Shown: positions 1 through 6,084, counted from the stretch's first letter. The stretch is DNA of 7,159 bases from Anaerolineae bacterium (GCA_016931365.1 JAFGEY010000017.1:1-7159); one strand, 5' to 3'. A program made the numbers and translations. Notes: generated by a model not told the origin, from the letters alone.

Positions 1-2
1 AC

Positions 3-269
3 GAACTGGTCGAGGTTGCCGCGCGGGTGGCCAACATCTCGGCCAAGCACGAGGGCGGCGACCCCGAGATCGACATGCGGCGCGAGCATCCCTCGGACAT
101 CCTGGATTATTTCCGCGACAAGGCCGAGATCGAGGCGGCCGGGGACATGCCGCACCTGCTGCTCAACTATATGGACAAGCACGACGCGATCAATGCCACG
201 GCGCGCGCGCTGACCGAGCACGGGCTGTCCTTTATCGCCGCGCGTTACTTGCACCACGAGCGGGGATAA
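3..269 (+). CDS. C-terminal fragment of an unrecognised protein
   Basis: The frame is open from the first complete codon at base 3 to a TAA at 267-269, giving the last 88 residues of a gene that starts before the window. I do not recognise the family. The fragment is soluble-looking, charged and mostly helical in character, with a cluster of Asp, Glu, His and Arg (for example HEGGDPEIDMRREHPSDIL) and no membrane segment. It ends in RYLHHERG. GC-rich third positions match the genes downstream, so it is very likely coding. A hairpin repeat follows the stop by 10 bases, and the next gene begins 100 bases downstream. Nothing visible links its function to its neighbours. Confidence 0.7.
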   Translation, partial: ELVEVAARVANISAKHEGGDPEIDMRREHPSDILDYFRDKAEIEAAGDMPHLLLNYMDKHDAINATARALTEHGLSFIAARYLHHERG

Positions 270-278
270 TCCGGGTTC

Positions 279-328
279 GTGCTGCGTGTTGCGTATGCCG
301 TCAAGGCATTTTACGCAATACGCAATAC
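279..328. repeat. Imperfect inverted repeat (TACGCAATACGC type hairpin)
   Basis: Left arm 279-295 pairs with right arm 312-328: 14 Watson-Crick pairs, two G-T wobbles and one mismatch. A further TGCC/GGCA pairing (296-299 with 305-308) closes a five-base loop, GTCAA. The right arm itself contains the direct repeat ACGCAATACGCAATACG. It sits 10 bases after the stop of the upstream gene and about 40 bases before the next start. No clean T-run directly follows the stem (only GTTTTG at 329-334), so a dispersed palindromic repeat, possibly also acting as a weak terminator or mRNA 3' stabiliser, is more likely than a canonical terminator. Confidence 0.6.
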
Positions 329-369
329 GTTTTGACAATCTACACTCTTTTATAGAAAGGTTTGAAGCA

Positions 370-1568
370 ATGAACACCGTTACCCCAGAGTCTGTTGGAT
401 TTTCCTCGGCGCGGCTGACGCGCATCGATGCAGCCATGCAGCGCTACATCGACCAGGGCCAGATCGCTGGCATCCAGGCGCTGGTTGCCCGGCGCGGCAA
501 ACTGGCCTACGCCCGCTGTTTCGGCAGATGGACATCAAGGCGGGCAAGCCGGTGCAGCCTGACACGCTGTGGCGCATCTACTCGATGAGCAAGCCGATCA
601 CCAGCGTGGCGGCAATGATGCTTTACGAGGAAGGGCATTTTCACCTCACCGATCCGCTGTCCAGGTTTATCCCCGCCTTCAAAGAGGTTAAGGTCTTTGC
701 CGGCGGCAGCGAGGACGAGTACGAGGCCGTCGCCTTGCAGCGCCCGATCACCATCCACGATCTGCTGACCCACACCTCAGGGCTGGGTTACGGCCTTGAC
801 GAAAACGACCCGTTGGACAAAATGTACTCAAAGCAAGTGCGGGATTGGATCCAACTGCGCAACCGCCAAAGTACACTCGAGGATATGATTGCCCAAGTCA
901 CACGTTTTCCGCTGGCCCACCAGCCGGGCACGGCCTGGCGATACAGCGTGGCCACCGATGTGCTGGGCTGCCTGGTGCAGGTGGTCTCCGGCCAGCCCTT
1001 TGACCAGTTTCTTCAGGAGCGCATTTTCGAGCCGCTGGGGATGGTCGATACGCATTTCTGCGTGCCCGAGACCAAGATCGAACGCTTTGCCGCCAACTAT
1101 GGGCCGGGCGAAAACGGCGGTCTCAAGGTCATCGATGAGCCAACCAAAAGCACCTACACAAGACCCACGCGCGCGCCGTCTGGCGGCGGGGGGCTGATTT
1201 CGACCGCGCCCGATTATCTGCGCTTTGCCCGGATGCTGCTCGACAAGGGCCAACTGGACGGCGTGCGCCTTCTGGGACGCAAGACGGTCGAATTGATGAC
1301 GATGAACCATTTGCCGGCCGGGATGCACATCTGGGAGGATGCGTCGAGCGGGTTCGGCCTGGGCTTTGGCGTGCTGCTCGATCAGGCACAATCAAAGGCA
1401 GTAGGGTCGGCGGGCACGTATGGCTGGGGCGGCGCGGCCAACACCAATTTCTGGATCGACCCACAAGAGGAATTGATTGGCCTGTTGATGCTGCAATTTA
1501 TGCCCAGCGACACCTACCCGGTGATCCCTGATTTCCGGGTTGCCGTTTACCAGGCATTGATCGGTTGA
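370..1568 (+). pseudogene. Serine hydrolase, beta-lactamase/EstB-type esterase family, broken by a 1-nt frameshift
   Basis: Two adjacent frames together encode one protein of the beta-lactamase-related serine hydrolase family (penicillin-binding protein, class C beta-lactamase and EstB-like esterase fold). The N-terminal part starts at ATG 370, preceded by AGAAAGG with a 9-base gap, and runs through residue 52 (LAYARCFG). The rest begins at 528 (MDIKAGKP) in another frame and ends at TGA 1566-1568. Restoring one base near 525-527, for example GGC-CAG-ATG, gives a continuous protein of about 399 residues, a normal length for the family. In that numbering the catalytic SxxK motif is SMSK at 72-75 (bases 582-593), the second-motif Tyr is in WRYSVATDVLG at 192, and the third-motif region is the WGG at 353-355. 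No signal peptide is evident, suggesting a cytoplasmic esterase or amidase; the substrate is unknown. Everything outside the break looks intact, so the lesion is either recent or a sequence error. Translation from ATG 528 alone would lack the N-terminal strands of the fold. Confidence 0.85.
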
Positions 1569-1591
1569 TGTAATGCAACTACTTGCCCTGC

Positions 1592-1638
1592 GCCGGTCGA
1601 GTAGGCCTCACCGCATTTGTGAAGCCTACTCGACCGAC
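1592..1638. repeat. Intergenic inverted repeat with 12-bp perfect stem
   Basis: GGTCGAGTAGGC (1595-1606) is exactly complementary to GCCTACTCGACC (1624-1635). The stem extends inward by four more pairs (TCAC/GTGA) after one mismatch, and outward by a few more pairs across one mismatch (GCGCC/GACGC). It lies between the stop of the serine hydrolase gene (1568) and the start of the DUF1638 gene (1674). No T-tract follows, so it does not look like a classic rho-independent terminator. It is best described as a REP-like palindromic element that could also protect or end the upstream transcript. Confidence 0.65.
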
Positions 1639-1673
1639 GCTCGCCTGATCTGGTTAGCAGTTACGAGGTGATT

Positions 1674-2411
1674 ATGCGCTTGAAATGTCTGGCCTGTGAG
1701 GCGCTGGCGCGCCCGGTGTATCTATGTGCAGCCTGGTCGCCGCACACCGTCGATGTGGAGCTTTTTCGCCTGGGCTGGCACGACGACCCGCCCGACCTGC
1801 GTGCGCGGCTGCAAGCGGCGGTCGACGCGGCGCAGGGTTATGACGCGCTGACCCTGGCCTACGGCCTGTGCGGCAAATCGACCGAGGGGCTGATCGCCCG
1901 CGACGCGCCGCTGGTGATCCCCCGCGCGCATGATTGCATCACCCTCTTTTTGGGCAGCCGCGCGCGCTATGACGATCAATTTCAAACTCACGCCGGCACC
2001 TACTGGTATGTGCTCGATTACGTCGAGCGGGCCAGGGACAAGGGCACCGCGCTGTCGACCGGCGCCGAGATGAACGGCGACATTCGTGCCGTGTACGACG
2101 AGTATGTGGCCAAATATGGCCGCGACAATGCCGATTACCTGATGGAGGTGATGGGCGCGTGGCAGCAGTACTATAACCGCGCCGCGTTCATCGAGATGGG
2201 GGTCGGCGACAACGCCCACATCGAGGCACAGACACGCAATGAGGCTGAACGTCGTGGCTGGACCTTTGATCGCCTGGACGGCGACCTGGTGCTGATCCGC
2301 CGCCTGCTGAACGGTGACTGGTCGGACGATTTCCTGGTCGTCGAGCCAGGGCAGCGCATCGCAATGGCCTATGACGAACGAGTGGTGATTCCGGCGGCTG
2401 ACGCACATTAA
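1674..2411 (+). CDS. DUF1638 domain-containing protein
   Basis: A 245-residue soluble protein whose whole length resembles the DUF1638 family, for which I know no established biochemical function. Recognisable features are an N-terminal KCLACEAL (Cys5, Cys8), a YGLCGKSTEGL segment (Cys66) and PRAHDCITLFLGS (His86, Cys88). These conserved Cys/His positions could bind a metal or cofactor, which is inference. Members of this family are often found near corrinoid methyltransferase genes; no such gene is visible here, although the truncated gene at the left edge cannot be judged. ATG 1674 is chosen because GAGGTGATT (1665-1673) places a good ribosome binding site 5 bases upstream. The in-frame GTG at 1668 overlaps that site and is unlikely. 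The gene is intact, ends with TAA 2409-2411, and shares the GC-rich codon use of its neighbours. It is followed by a long AT-richer promoter region, so it probably ends its own transcription unit. Confidence 0.8.
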   Translation: MRLKCLACEALARPVYLCAAWSPHTVDVELFRLGWHDDPPDLRARLQAAVDAAQGYDALTLAYGLCGKSTEGLIARDAPLVIPRAHDCITLFLGSRARYDDQFQTHAGTYWYVLDYVERARDKGTALSTGAEMNGDIRAVYDEYVAKYGRDNADYLMEVMGAWQQYYNRAAFIEMGVGDNAHIEAQTRNEAERRGWTFDRLDGDLVLIRRLLNGDWSDDFLVVEPGQRIAMAYDERVVIPAADAH

Positions 2412-2481
2412 TAAAAGTACCAAGATCGGTGTGAATCAGTGAAAATCAACGTCACGTTTTTCCGGTTGTTTTTGTTTTTCA

Positions 2482-2517
2482 AAGGACTTGATCTCATAAG
2501 ACATTTGAAGGATTTGA
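2482..2517 (+). promoter_or_regulatory. Direct repeat upstream of and overlapping the -35 box, possible operator
   Basis: AAGGACTTGA (2482-2491) and AAGGATTTGA (2508-2517) match at 9 of 10 positions and are 26 bases apart start to start. The second copy overlaps the TTGACA -35 box, and the first lies where an upstream activator could bind. Another short direct repeat, GTGAATCA/GTGAAAATCA, lies further upstream at 2431-2448. The spacing and position suit a transcription factor site, but no regulator gene is in the window and chance repetition in AT-rich DNA is possible. Confidence 0.25.
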
Positions 2518-2541
2518 CATAGCAAAAAAAACGTATATAAT
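2514..2541 (+). promoter_or_regulatory. Consensus sigma70-type promoter of the transporter operon
   Basis: A perfect -35 hexamer TTGACA (2514-2519) and a perfect -10 hexamer TATAAT (2536-2541) are separated by 16 bases that include an A8 tract. The stretch is clearly AT-rich against the GC-rich genes. Transcription would start near 2547-2550, about 325 bases before the start codon of the binding protein at 2875. No other gene lies between, so this is the best candidate promoter for the ABC importer operon. Confidence 0.7.
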
Positions 2542-2547
2542 GACTTG

Positions 2548-2874
2548 TGTTTAGTGGGTCTTTTTCTTTCACTGTTTATCAAATCGCAAGTAGATGAAAG
2601 TAGCCTCTAATTTCCGGGGACTGATCACCTGCGGCCGGTTTGGCAGCACTCCCCTTGCATCTTTTCGCCAGCTTGCTTGCGTTCAAGAATGCTTTTTGCC
2701 GACGAAATGTGGATGTTTGCTCATCGCATTCGTCTGGAAAGGAGGGTAAGCAAAGCGTATGTTCTCTCGTTGTGGGGCGCTCGATCTCGCAATGATCCGA
2801 GTGTCCCGGCTGATTGCCTTGGAGGCAGTCAACCTCGTATTTTCCTCTTGTATCACTAAAAAGGAGTGAAAGAA
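2548..2874 (+). promoter_or_regulatory. Long structured 5' leader of the ABC transporter operon
   Basis: From the predicted transcript start to the start codon there are about 325 nt. I can fold three local hairpins by hand. The first pairs 2616-2623 with 2647-2654 (GGGGACTG with CACTCCCC, one C-C mismatch) and encloses CTGC/GCAG. The second is 2701-2734 (GACGAA..ATG with CAT..TTCGTC, two single-base bulges, loop TTTGCT). The third is 2812-2830 (GATTGCCT, loop TGG, AGGCAGTC, one G-T pair). A strong Shine-Dalgarno-like AAGGAGGG (2739-2746) directly follows the second hairpin, and the true ribosome binding site AAGGAG (2861-2866) follows the third. I do not recognise a known riboswitch consensus (cobalamin, TPP, SAM, FMN, glycine or guanidine boxes). 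A cis-regulatory RNA is inferred from length, folding and promoter distance only. Confidence 0.4.
2759..2869 (+). CDS. Possible 36-residue leader peptide, coupled to the binding-protein gene
   Basis: ATG 2759 opens a 36-codon frame (begins MFSRCGALDLAMIRVS, ends SSCITKKE) that closes with TGA 2867-2869. The stop directly follows the AAGGAG ribosome binding site of the binding-protein gene and lies 5 bases before its ATG. Upstream is a strong AAGGAGGG (2739-2746), but the gap to the ATG is 12 bases, longer than ideal. The stop placement would suit translational coupling, or control in which ribosomes on the small ORF open the hairpin at 2812-2830. The peptide matches no family I know and shows no run of a single amino acid typical of attenuation leaders. 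It may be a chance frame. Confidence 0.22.
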   Translation: MFSRCGALDLAMIRVSRLIALEAVNLVFSSCITKKE

Positions 2875-4923
2875 ATGTCTACGGACAAGCTGAGTCGTCG
2901 TAATTTTTTGCGTGTCGCCGCAATGTCGGCCGCGGGCGCCGGTCTGGTTGCCTGCCAACCCCAGACCATCGTCGTCAAGGAGACCGTCCAGGTTGAAAAA
3001 GTGGTCAAAGAGACCGTCCAGGTCGAGGTTGAAAAAGAAGTGACCACGGTCGTCGAGAAGGAAGTGACCAAGGTCGTCGAAAAAGAAGTTGAAAAGGTCG
3101 TCGAAGTAGCCGGCGTTTCGGAAAAGCAAGCGCCTGTGTGGCAGCAGATGGTCAAAGACGGCAAGCTGCCCCCGCTGGATGAGCGCCTGCCCAAAAGCCC
3201 CAAAGTGCTGACCCAGTCGCGCAACGAGGTGCCGCAGGGCGAGCTCGAGTTCACCGTTGGCCAGTATGGCGGCACGATTCGCACCGTGCAGCCCGCTCCC
3301 GAATGGCAGCCCGACCTCTTTGTCGGCTGCGACGAGCCGCTGTGCGCCGCGCCGGGCATCCTGGGCGACGGCATCGGCGGCGGCGTGGCCGAAGGCTTTA
3401 CGATTTCGGAGGGCGGCAAGGTGTTCACTTTCCGCCTGCGACCCGGCATGAAGTGGTCGGACGGCGAGCCGATCACAACGGATGACGTCCGCTTTACCTA
3501 TGAGGACTTTTTGATGAACGCCGACATCACCCCCACCATACCGGCGTGGATGAAGACCGGCAACAAGGCGGGCGGCGATCCGTTGGCGATCGAGATCCTC
3601 GACGATTACACCTTTACCGTCAATTTCACCGAGCCGTACGCCGGCTTTCCGGCCTGGCTGGCCATCCTGACCTGGAAGGGTTACACCGAGCTGGTCAAGC
3701 CCAAGCACTATTTGACCCAGTTCCACGCCGACTATACGCCGCTGGCCGACCTGGAGCCGCTGATCAAGGAAGAGTCCTTGGGCGCGGGCGAGTGGTGGAC
3801 GCTGTTCAACCTCAAGGACATCACCAACTGGGAACTCTGCTCACGCCGCTCGATCGGCTTCCCCAACTGCCAGCCGTGGTACACGATCGAAGTCGAACCG
3901 ACGTACACCAAATACGATCGCAACCCCTACTATTTCAAGGTCGACGAAGAGGGCAACCAGCTCCCGTACATCAACGACATGTACTCGGCCGTGGTGCAGG
4001 ACGTGGATATGTCGCAGCTCAAGGTCATCGCCGGCGAGGTAGATTTCCTCCGCGAAGACGCCACGATCGACAACCTGGCTCTCTACAACGAGAACGCCGA
4101 CAAGGGCGGCTATCGCATCCAGTTGCTCAAGATGCACGTCTCGCCGACCGATGTGTCGATCAACCAGACCATCGAAGACGAGACCTGGCGGCTGGTGGTG
4201 CGGGATGTGCGCTTCCGCAAGGCGCTCTCGCTGGCCACCGACCGCGAGACGATCATCGACGCGATCTATTACGGTTACGCCGAACTGCCCCTGCTGTCGC
4301 CCAGCGACTATGACCCCGACGAGGCCAACCGCCTGCTGGACGAGATGGGCATGACCGAGCGCGGCGCCGATGGCTTCCGCCTGGCCCCCAACGGCCAGCC
4401 GTTCGAGATCCCCTTTGAGGTCTCGATGGATGCCTCGGACATCATCCCGGTGACCGAGTTGCTCGTCGAGAACTATAAAGAGGTCGGCATCAACGCCTCG
4501 CTGAAGGTCCTCGAAGGGACGCTGCGTGGCGAACGATCAAACGCCAACGAATCGCGTGCGCGCACGCACTGGCACCACTTCCCCGAGCTGTGGTGGGGCG
4601 CGCTGTGGGATGCCAACCCGGCCGAGTGGGGCCGTCTGTGGAATACCTGGTTCAATACCAACGGCGAGCAGGGCGAGGAACCGCCGGAGGACGTCAAAGA
4701 ATTTAAGCGGTTATATGACCTGTCCATCGTCGTCGACGGCCAGGATCGCGAAGACGCCATCGCCGCGTGGAAAAAGATGATGTACGACAACGTGTACGTC
4801 ATCATCACCGTCGAGCGCGTCGCCTATCCGCTGGTGGTCAACAAGAACCTGCGCAACGTGCCTACGGATGGCTTTGCCATCTCGGCAAACTTTTCGCTCG
4901 AACAGATGTATTACGAAGCATAA
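2875..4923 (+). CDS. ABC transporter substrate-binding lipoprotein, family 5 (peptide/oligopeptide type), Tat-exported
   Basis: A 682-residue extracytoplasmic solute-binding protein of the SBP_bac_5 (DppA/OppA) family, expected to capture solute and deliver it to the permeases encoded next. ATG 2875 is preceded by AAGGAG (2861-2866) at an 8-base gap; the in-frame GTG at 2866 overlaps that site. Residues 7-13 (SRRNFLR) form a twin-arginine motif, followed by a short hydrophobic stretch and the lipobox LVAC with Cys27, so a Tat-dependent lipoprotein is predicted. Residues about 31-79 are a Val/Glu/Lys repeat tether with three 8-residue units at 53-76. The family core follows: the LRPGMKWSDGEPITTDDVRFTYED signature region, RNPYYFKVDEEGNQLPYIND, and DVRFRKALSLATDRETIIDAI. 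The segment after AIYYGYAE leads quickly into DPDEANRLLDEMG, which seems shorter than in many relatives. It is first in an operon with two permease genes. The substrate could be peptide, oligosaccharide or another compound; sequence alone does not decide. Confidence 0.93.
   Translation: MSTDKLSRRNFLRVAAMSAAGAGLVACQPQTIVVKETVQVEKVVKETVQVEVEKEVTTVVEKEVTKVVEKEVEKVVEVAGVSEKQAPVWQQMVKDGKLPPLDERLPKSPKVLTQSRNEVPQGELEFTVGQYGGTIRTVQPAPEWQPDLFVGCDEPLCAAPGILGDGIGGGVAEGFTISEGGKVFTFRLRPGMKWSDGEPITTDDVRFTYEDFLMNADITPTIPAWMKTGNKAGGDPLAIEILDDYTFTVNFTEPYAGFPAWLAILTWKGYTELVKPKHYLTQFHADYTPLADLEPLIKEESLGAGEWWTLFNLKDITNWELCSRRSIGFPNCQPWYTIEVEPTYTKYDRNPYYFKVDEEGNQLPYINDMYSAVVQDVDMSQLKVIAGEVDFLREDATIDNLALYNENADKGGYRIQLLKMHVSPTDVSINQTIEDETWRLVVRDVRFRKALSLATDRETIIDAIYYGYAELPLLSPSDYDPDEANRLLDEMGMTERGADGFRLAPNGQPFEIPFEVSMDASDIIPVTELLVENYKEVGINASLKVLEGTLRGERSNANESRARTHWHHFPELWWGALWDANPAEWGRLWNTWFNTNGEQGEEPPEDVKEFKRLYDLSIVVDGQDREDAIAAWKKMMYDNVYVIITVERVAYPLVVNKNLRNVPTDGFAISANFSLEQMYYEA
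3031..3102 (+). repeat. Three tandem 24-bp units encoding the EKEVxxVV tether
   Basis: Within the binding-protein gene, 3031-3054, 3055-3078 and 3079-3102 encode EKEVTTVV, EKEVTKVV and EKEVEKVV. A related pair of VKETVQVE units precedes them. The DNA copies differ mostly by synonymous changes (GAAAAAGAAGTG, GAGAAGGAAGTG, GAAAAAGAAGTT), so the repeat is maintained at protein level. The tract lies just behind the lipidated cysteine, likely a spacer holding the binding domain away from the membrane or wall. Confidence 0.85.
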
Positions 4924-4933
4924 CGTTTTTCAA

Positions 4934-4961
4934 GTAGGGGCACGGCATGCCGTGCCCCTAC
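4934..4961. repeat. Perfect 28-bp palindrome (GTAGGGGCACGGCA arms) after the binding-protein gene
   Basis: The 14-base arm GTAGGGGCACGGCA (4934-4947) is followed without a spacer by its exact complement (4948-4961). It begins 11 bases after the stop of the binding-protein gene. A T5 run occurs at 4969-4973, eight bases past the stem, too far for a textbook terminator but possibly enough for partial termination. It shares its ends (GTAGGGGCA at the left, TACAAG at the right) with the inverted repeat at 4982-5051, so both look like members of one dispersed repeat family. Confidence 0.75.
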
Positions 4962-4981
4962 AAGGCCATTTTTGTGCCCGA

Positions 4982-5051
4982 TGTAGGGGCAAAGCATCCC
5001 CGGCCTGTACCCTGGTCAATGAATGACCAATGGGGATGCTTTGTCCTTACA
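4982..5051. repeat. 70-bp inverted repeat with 20-bp arms, MITE/REP-like
   Basis: Left arm 4982-5001 (TGTAGGGGCAAAGCATCCCC) and right arm 5032-5051 are complementary at 18 of 20 positions. The two exceptions would be G-U pairs in RNA. The 30-base centre holds its own small hairpin, TGGTCA (5013-5018) with TGACCA (5024-5029), loop ATGAA. I see no target-site duplication and no transposase. The element separates the binding-protein and permease genes of one operon. A hairpin in this place can protect upstream mRNA from 3' exonucleases, as described for the malE-malF REP of E. coli; that role here is inference. Confidence 0.7.
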
Positions 5052-5085
5052 AGACCGTTGCAGAACGCCGACGAGGAGGGTTCTG

Positions 5086-6084
5086 ATGCTGAGTTACATC
5101 GTTTACCGCATTTTCCAACTTTTCCCGCTGCTGGTCTTGATCTCGCTGCTCACCTTTCTGATCATCGAACTGCCGCCGGGCGACTATTTGACCTCGTATA
5201 TTACTCGTATGGAGGAGTCGGGCACCAAGGTCGACGAGGCGGTGGTTGAACGGCTCAAGCTGGAATACGGTCTGGACAAGCCGCTCGCTTATCGTTACGT
5301 TTGGTGGATGTGGAAGATACTGTCGCGGGGTGACTTTGGCCGTTCTTTTAGTTACGGCATGCCGGTGACACAAGTCATCGGCGACCGTCTGATGCTGACG
5401 ATGATCATCTCGTTGTGCTCGCTGCTCTTTGTGTGGGCTACGGCGATCCCGATCGGCATCTATGCCGCCACGCACCAGTATTCGATCGGGGATTACTTGT
5501 TCACTTTTCTGGGTTTTATCGGCATGGCCGTGCCCGGCTTTTTGCTGGCCCTGGTGTTGATGTATGTGTCGATCACCAAGTTTAACTTTTCGGCGGCCGG
5601 GCTTTTTTCGATCGAGTACATCGACGCGCCGTGGAGCTTTGCCAAGGTGATGGACATGCTCAAGCGCATGTGGCTGCCGGTGATCATCATTGGCATCTCG
5701 GGCACCGCCGGGCTGATCCGCGTCATGCGCGGCACGCTGCTCGACGAGCTGCGCAAGCCGTACGTGGTCACCGCGCGATCCAAGGGGCTGACCGAGCGCA
5801 AGCTGCTGTTCAAATACCCGGTGCGCATCGCCATCAACCCCATGATCAGCACCATCGGCTGGCTGCTGCCCAGCCTGGTTTCCGGCGAGGGGATCACCGC
5901 CATCGTGCTCAACCTGCCGACCTGCGGCCCGGTGCTGGTGATGGCGCTGATGAACCAGGACATGTACCTGGCCGGCAGTTTCGTCATGATCCTGAGCACC
6001 CTGACTGTGATCGGCACCGTACTGTCCGATATTTTGCTGGCCGCGGTCGACCCGCGCATTCGCTATGGAGCGGCAGGACAATGA
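5086..6084 (+). CDS. dppB: ABC transporter permease, DppB/OppB type
   Basis: A 332-residue inner-membrane permease of the peptide/nickel importer class, forming the translocation pore with the product of the next gene. ATG 5086 has an excellent ribosome binding site, GAGGAGGG at 5073-5080 with a 5-base gap. The frame is open upstream to 5023, but that part is repeat-derived and is not included. Visible family features are the N-terminal transmembrane segment in YRIFQLFPLLVLISLLTFLI with PPGDYL after it; the conserved loop LDKPLAYRYVWWMWKILSRGDFGRSF; several later hydrophobic segments; the cytoplasmic EAA loop at residues about 226-246 (YVVTARSKGLTERKLLFKYP), which docks the ATPase; and the C-terminal AAVDPRIRYG. 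Length is normal for the family. Its TGA overlaps the ATG of the next gene. The symbol indicates the family only; the substrate is not known. Confidence 0.93.
   Translation: MLSYIVYRIFQLFPLLVLISLLTFLIIELPPGDYLTSYITRMEESGTKVDEAVVERLKLEYGLDKPLAYRYVWWMWKILSRGDFGRSFSYGMPVTQVIGDRLMLTMIISLCSLLFVWATAIPIGIYAATHQYSIGDYLFTFLGFIGMAVPGFLLALVLMYVSITKFNFSAAGLFSIEYIDAPWSFAKVMDMLKRMWLPVIIIGISGTAGLIRVMRGTLLDELRKPYVVTARSKGLTERKLLFKYPVRIAINPMISTIGWLLPSLVSGEGITAIVLNLPTCGPVLVMALMNQDMYLAGSFVMILSTLTVIGTVLSDILLAAVDPRIRYGAAGQ

Noticed and set aside
332..356. TTGACA (332-337) with TATAGA (351-356) as a promoter for the serine hydrolase
   Set aside because: The spacer is only 13 bases, too short for a sigma70-type promoter, and no better -10 box is at the right distance.
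519..530. Programmed -1 frameshift in the serine hydrolase gene
   Set aside because: Re-reading one base would restore the protein, but TTTCGGC is not a canonical slippery heptamer and there is no obvious downstream stimulator. A one-base loss is simpler.
828..1391. 187-codon minus-strand frame opposite the serine hydrolase
   Set aside because: It is a shadow of a recognised gene and has no motif of its own.
2431..2476. Intrinsic terminator after the DUF1638 gene
   Set aside because: GTGA/TCAC pairing before a T-rich stretch gives only a four-base stem with a large loop, too weak to call.
2677..2859. 60-residue open frame in the leader region
   Set aside because: It begins at a TTG without a ribosome binding site, overlaps the predicted hairpins and has no protein-like pattern.
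3031..3102. CRISPR-like or minisatellite array
   Set aside because: The 24-bp units are contiguous without spacers, in frame and coding for the protein tether.
2683..3726. 347-codon open frame on the minus strand opposite the binding-protein gene
   Set aside because: It is antisense to a convincingly identified gene. Its composition (runs of Asp, Phe, His, Leu) is the mirror of Val/Glu/Lys codons in the tether.
5023..5085. Upstream extension of the first permease to ATG 5023
   Set aside because: The added residues derive from the inverted repeat, and a strong ribosome binding site points to ATG 5086.
4947..5249. 100-residue frame spanning the palindromes and the permease start
   Set aside because: It reads through non-coding repeats and then the wrong frame of the permease gene.
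5047..6081. 344-codon minus-strand frame opposite the first permease
   Set aside because: It is a shadow of the permease coding strand: His/Gln/Arg-rich with no domain.
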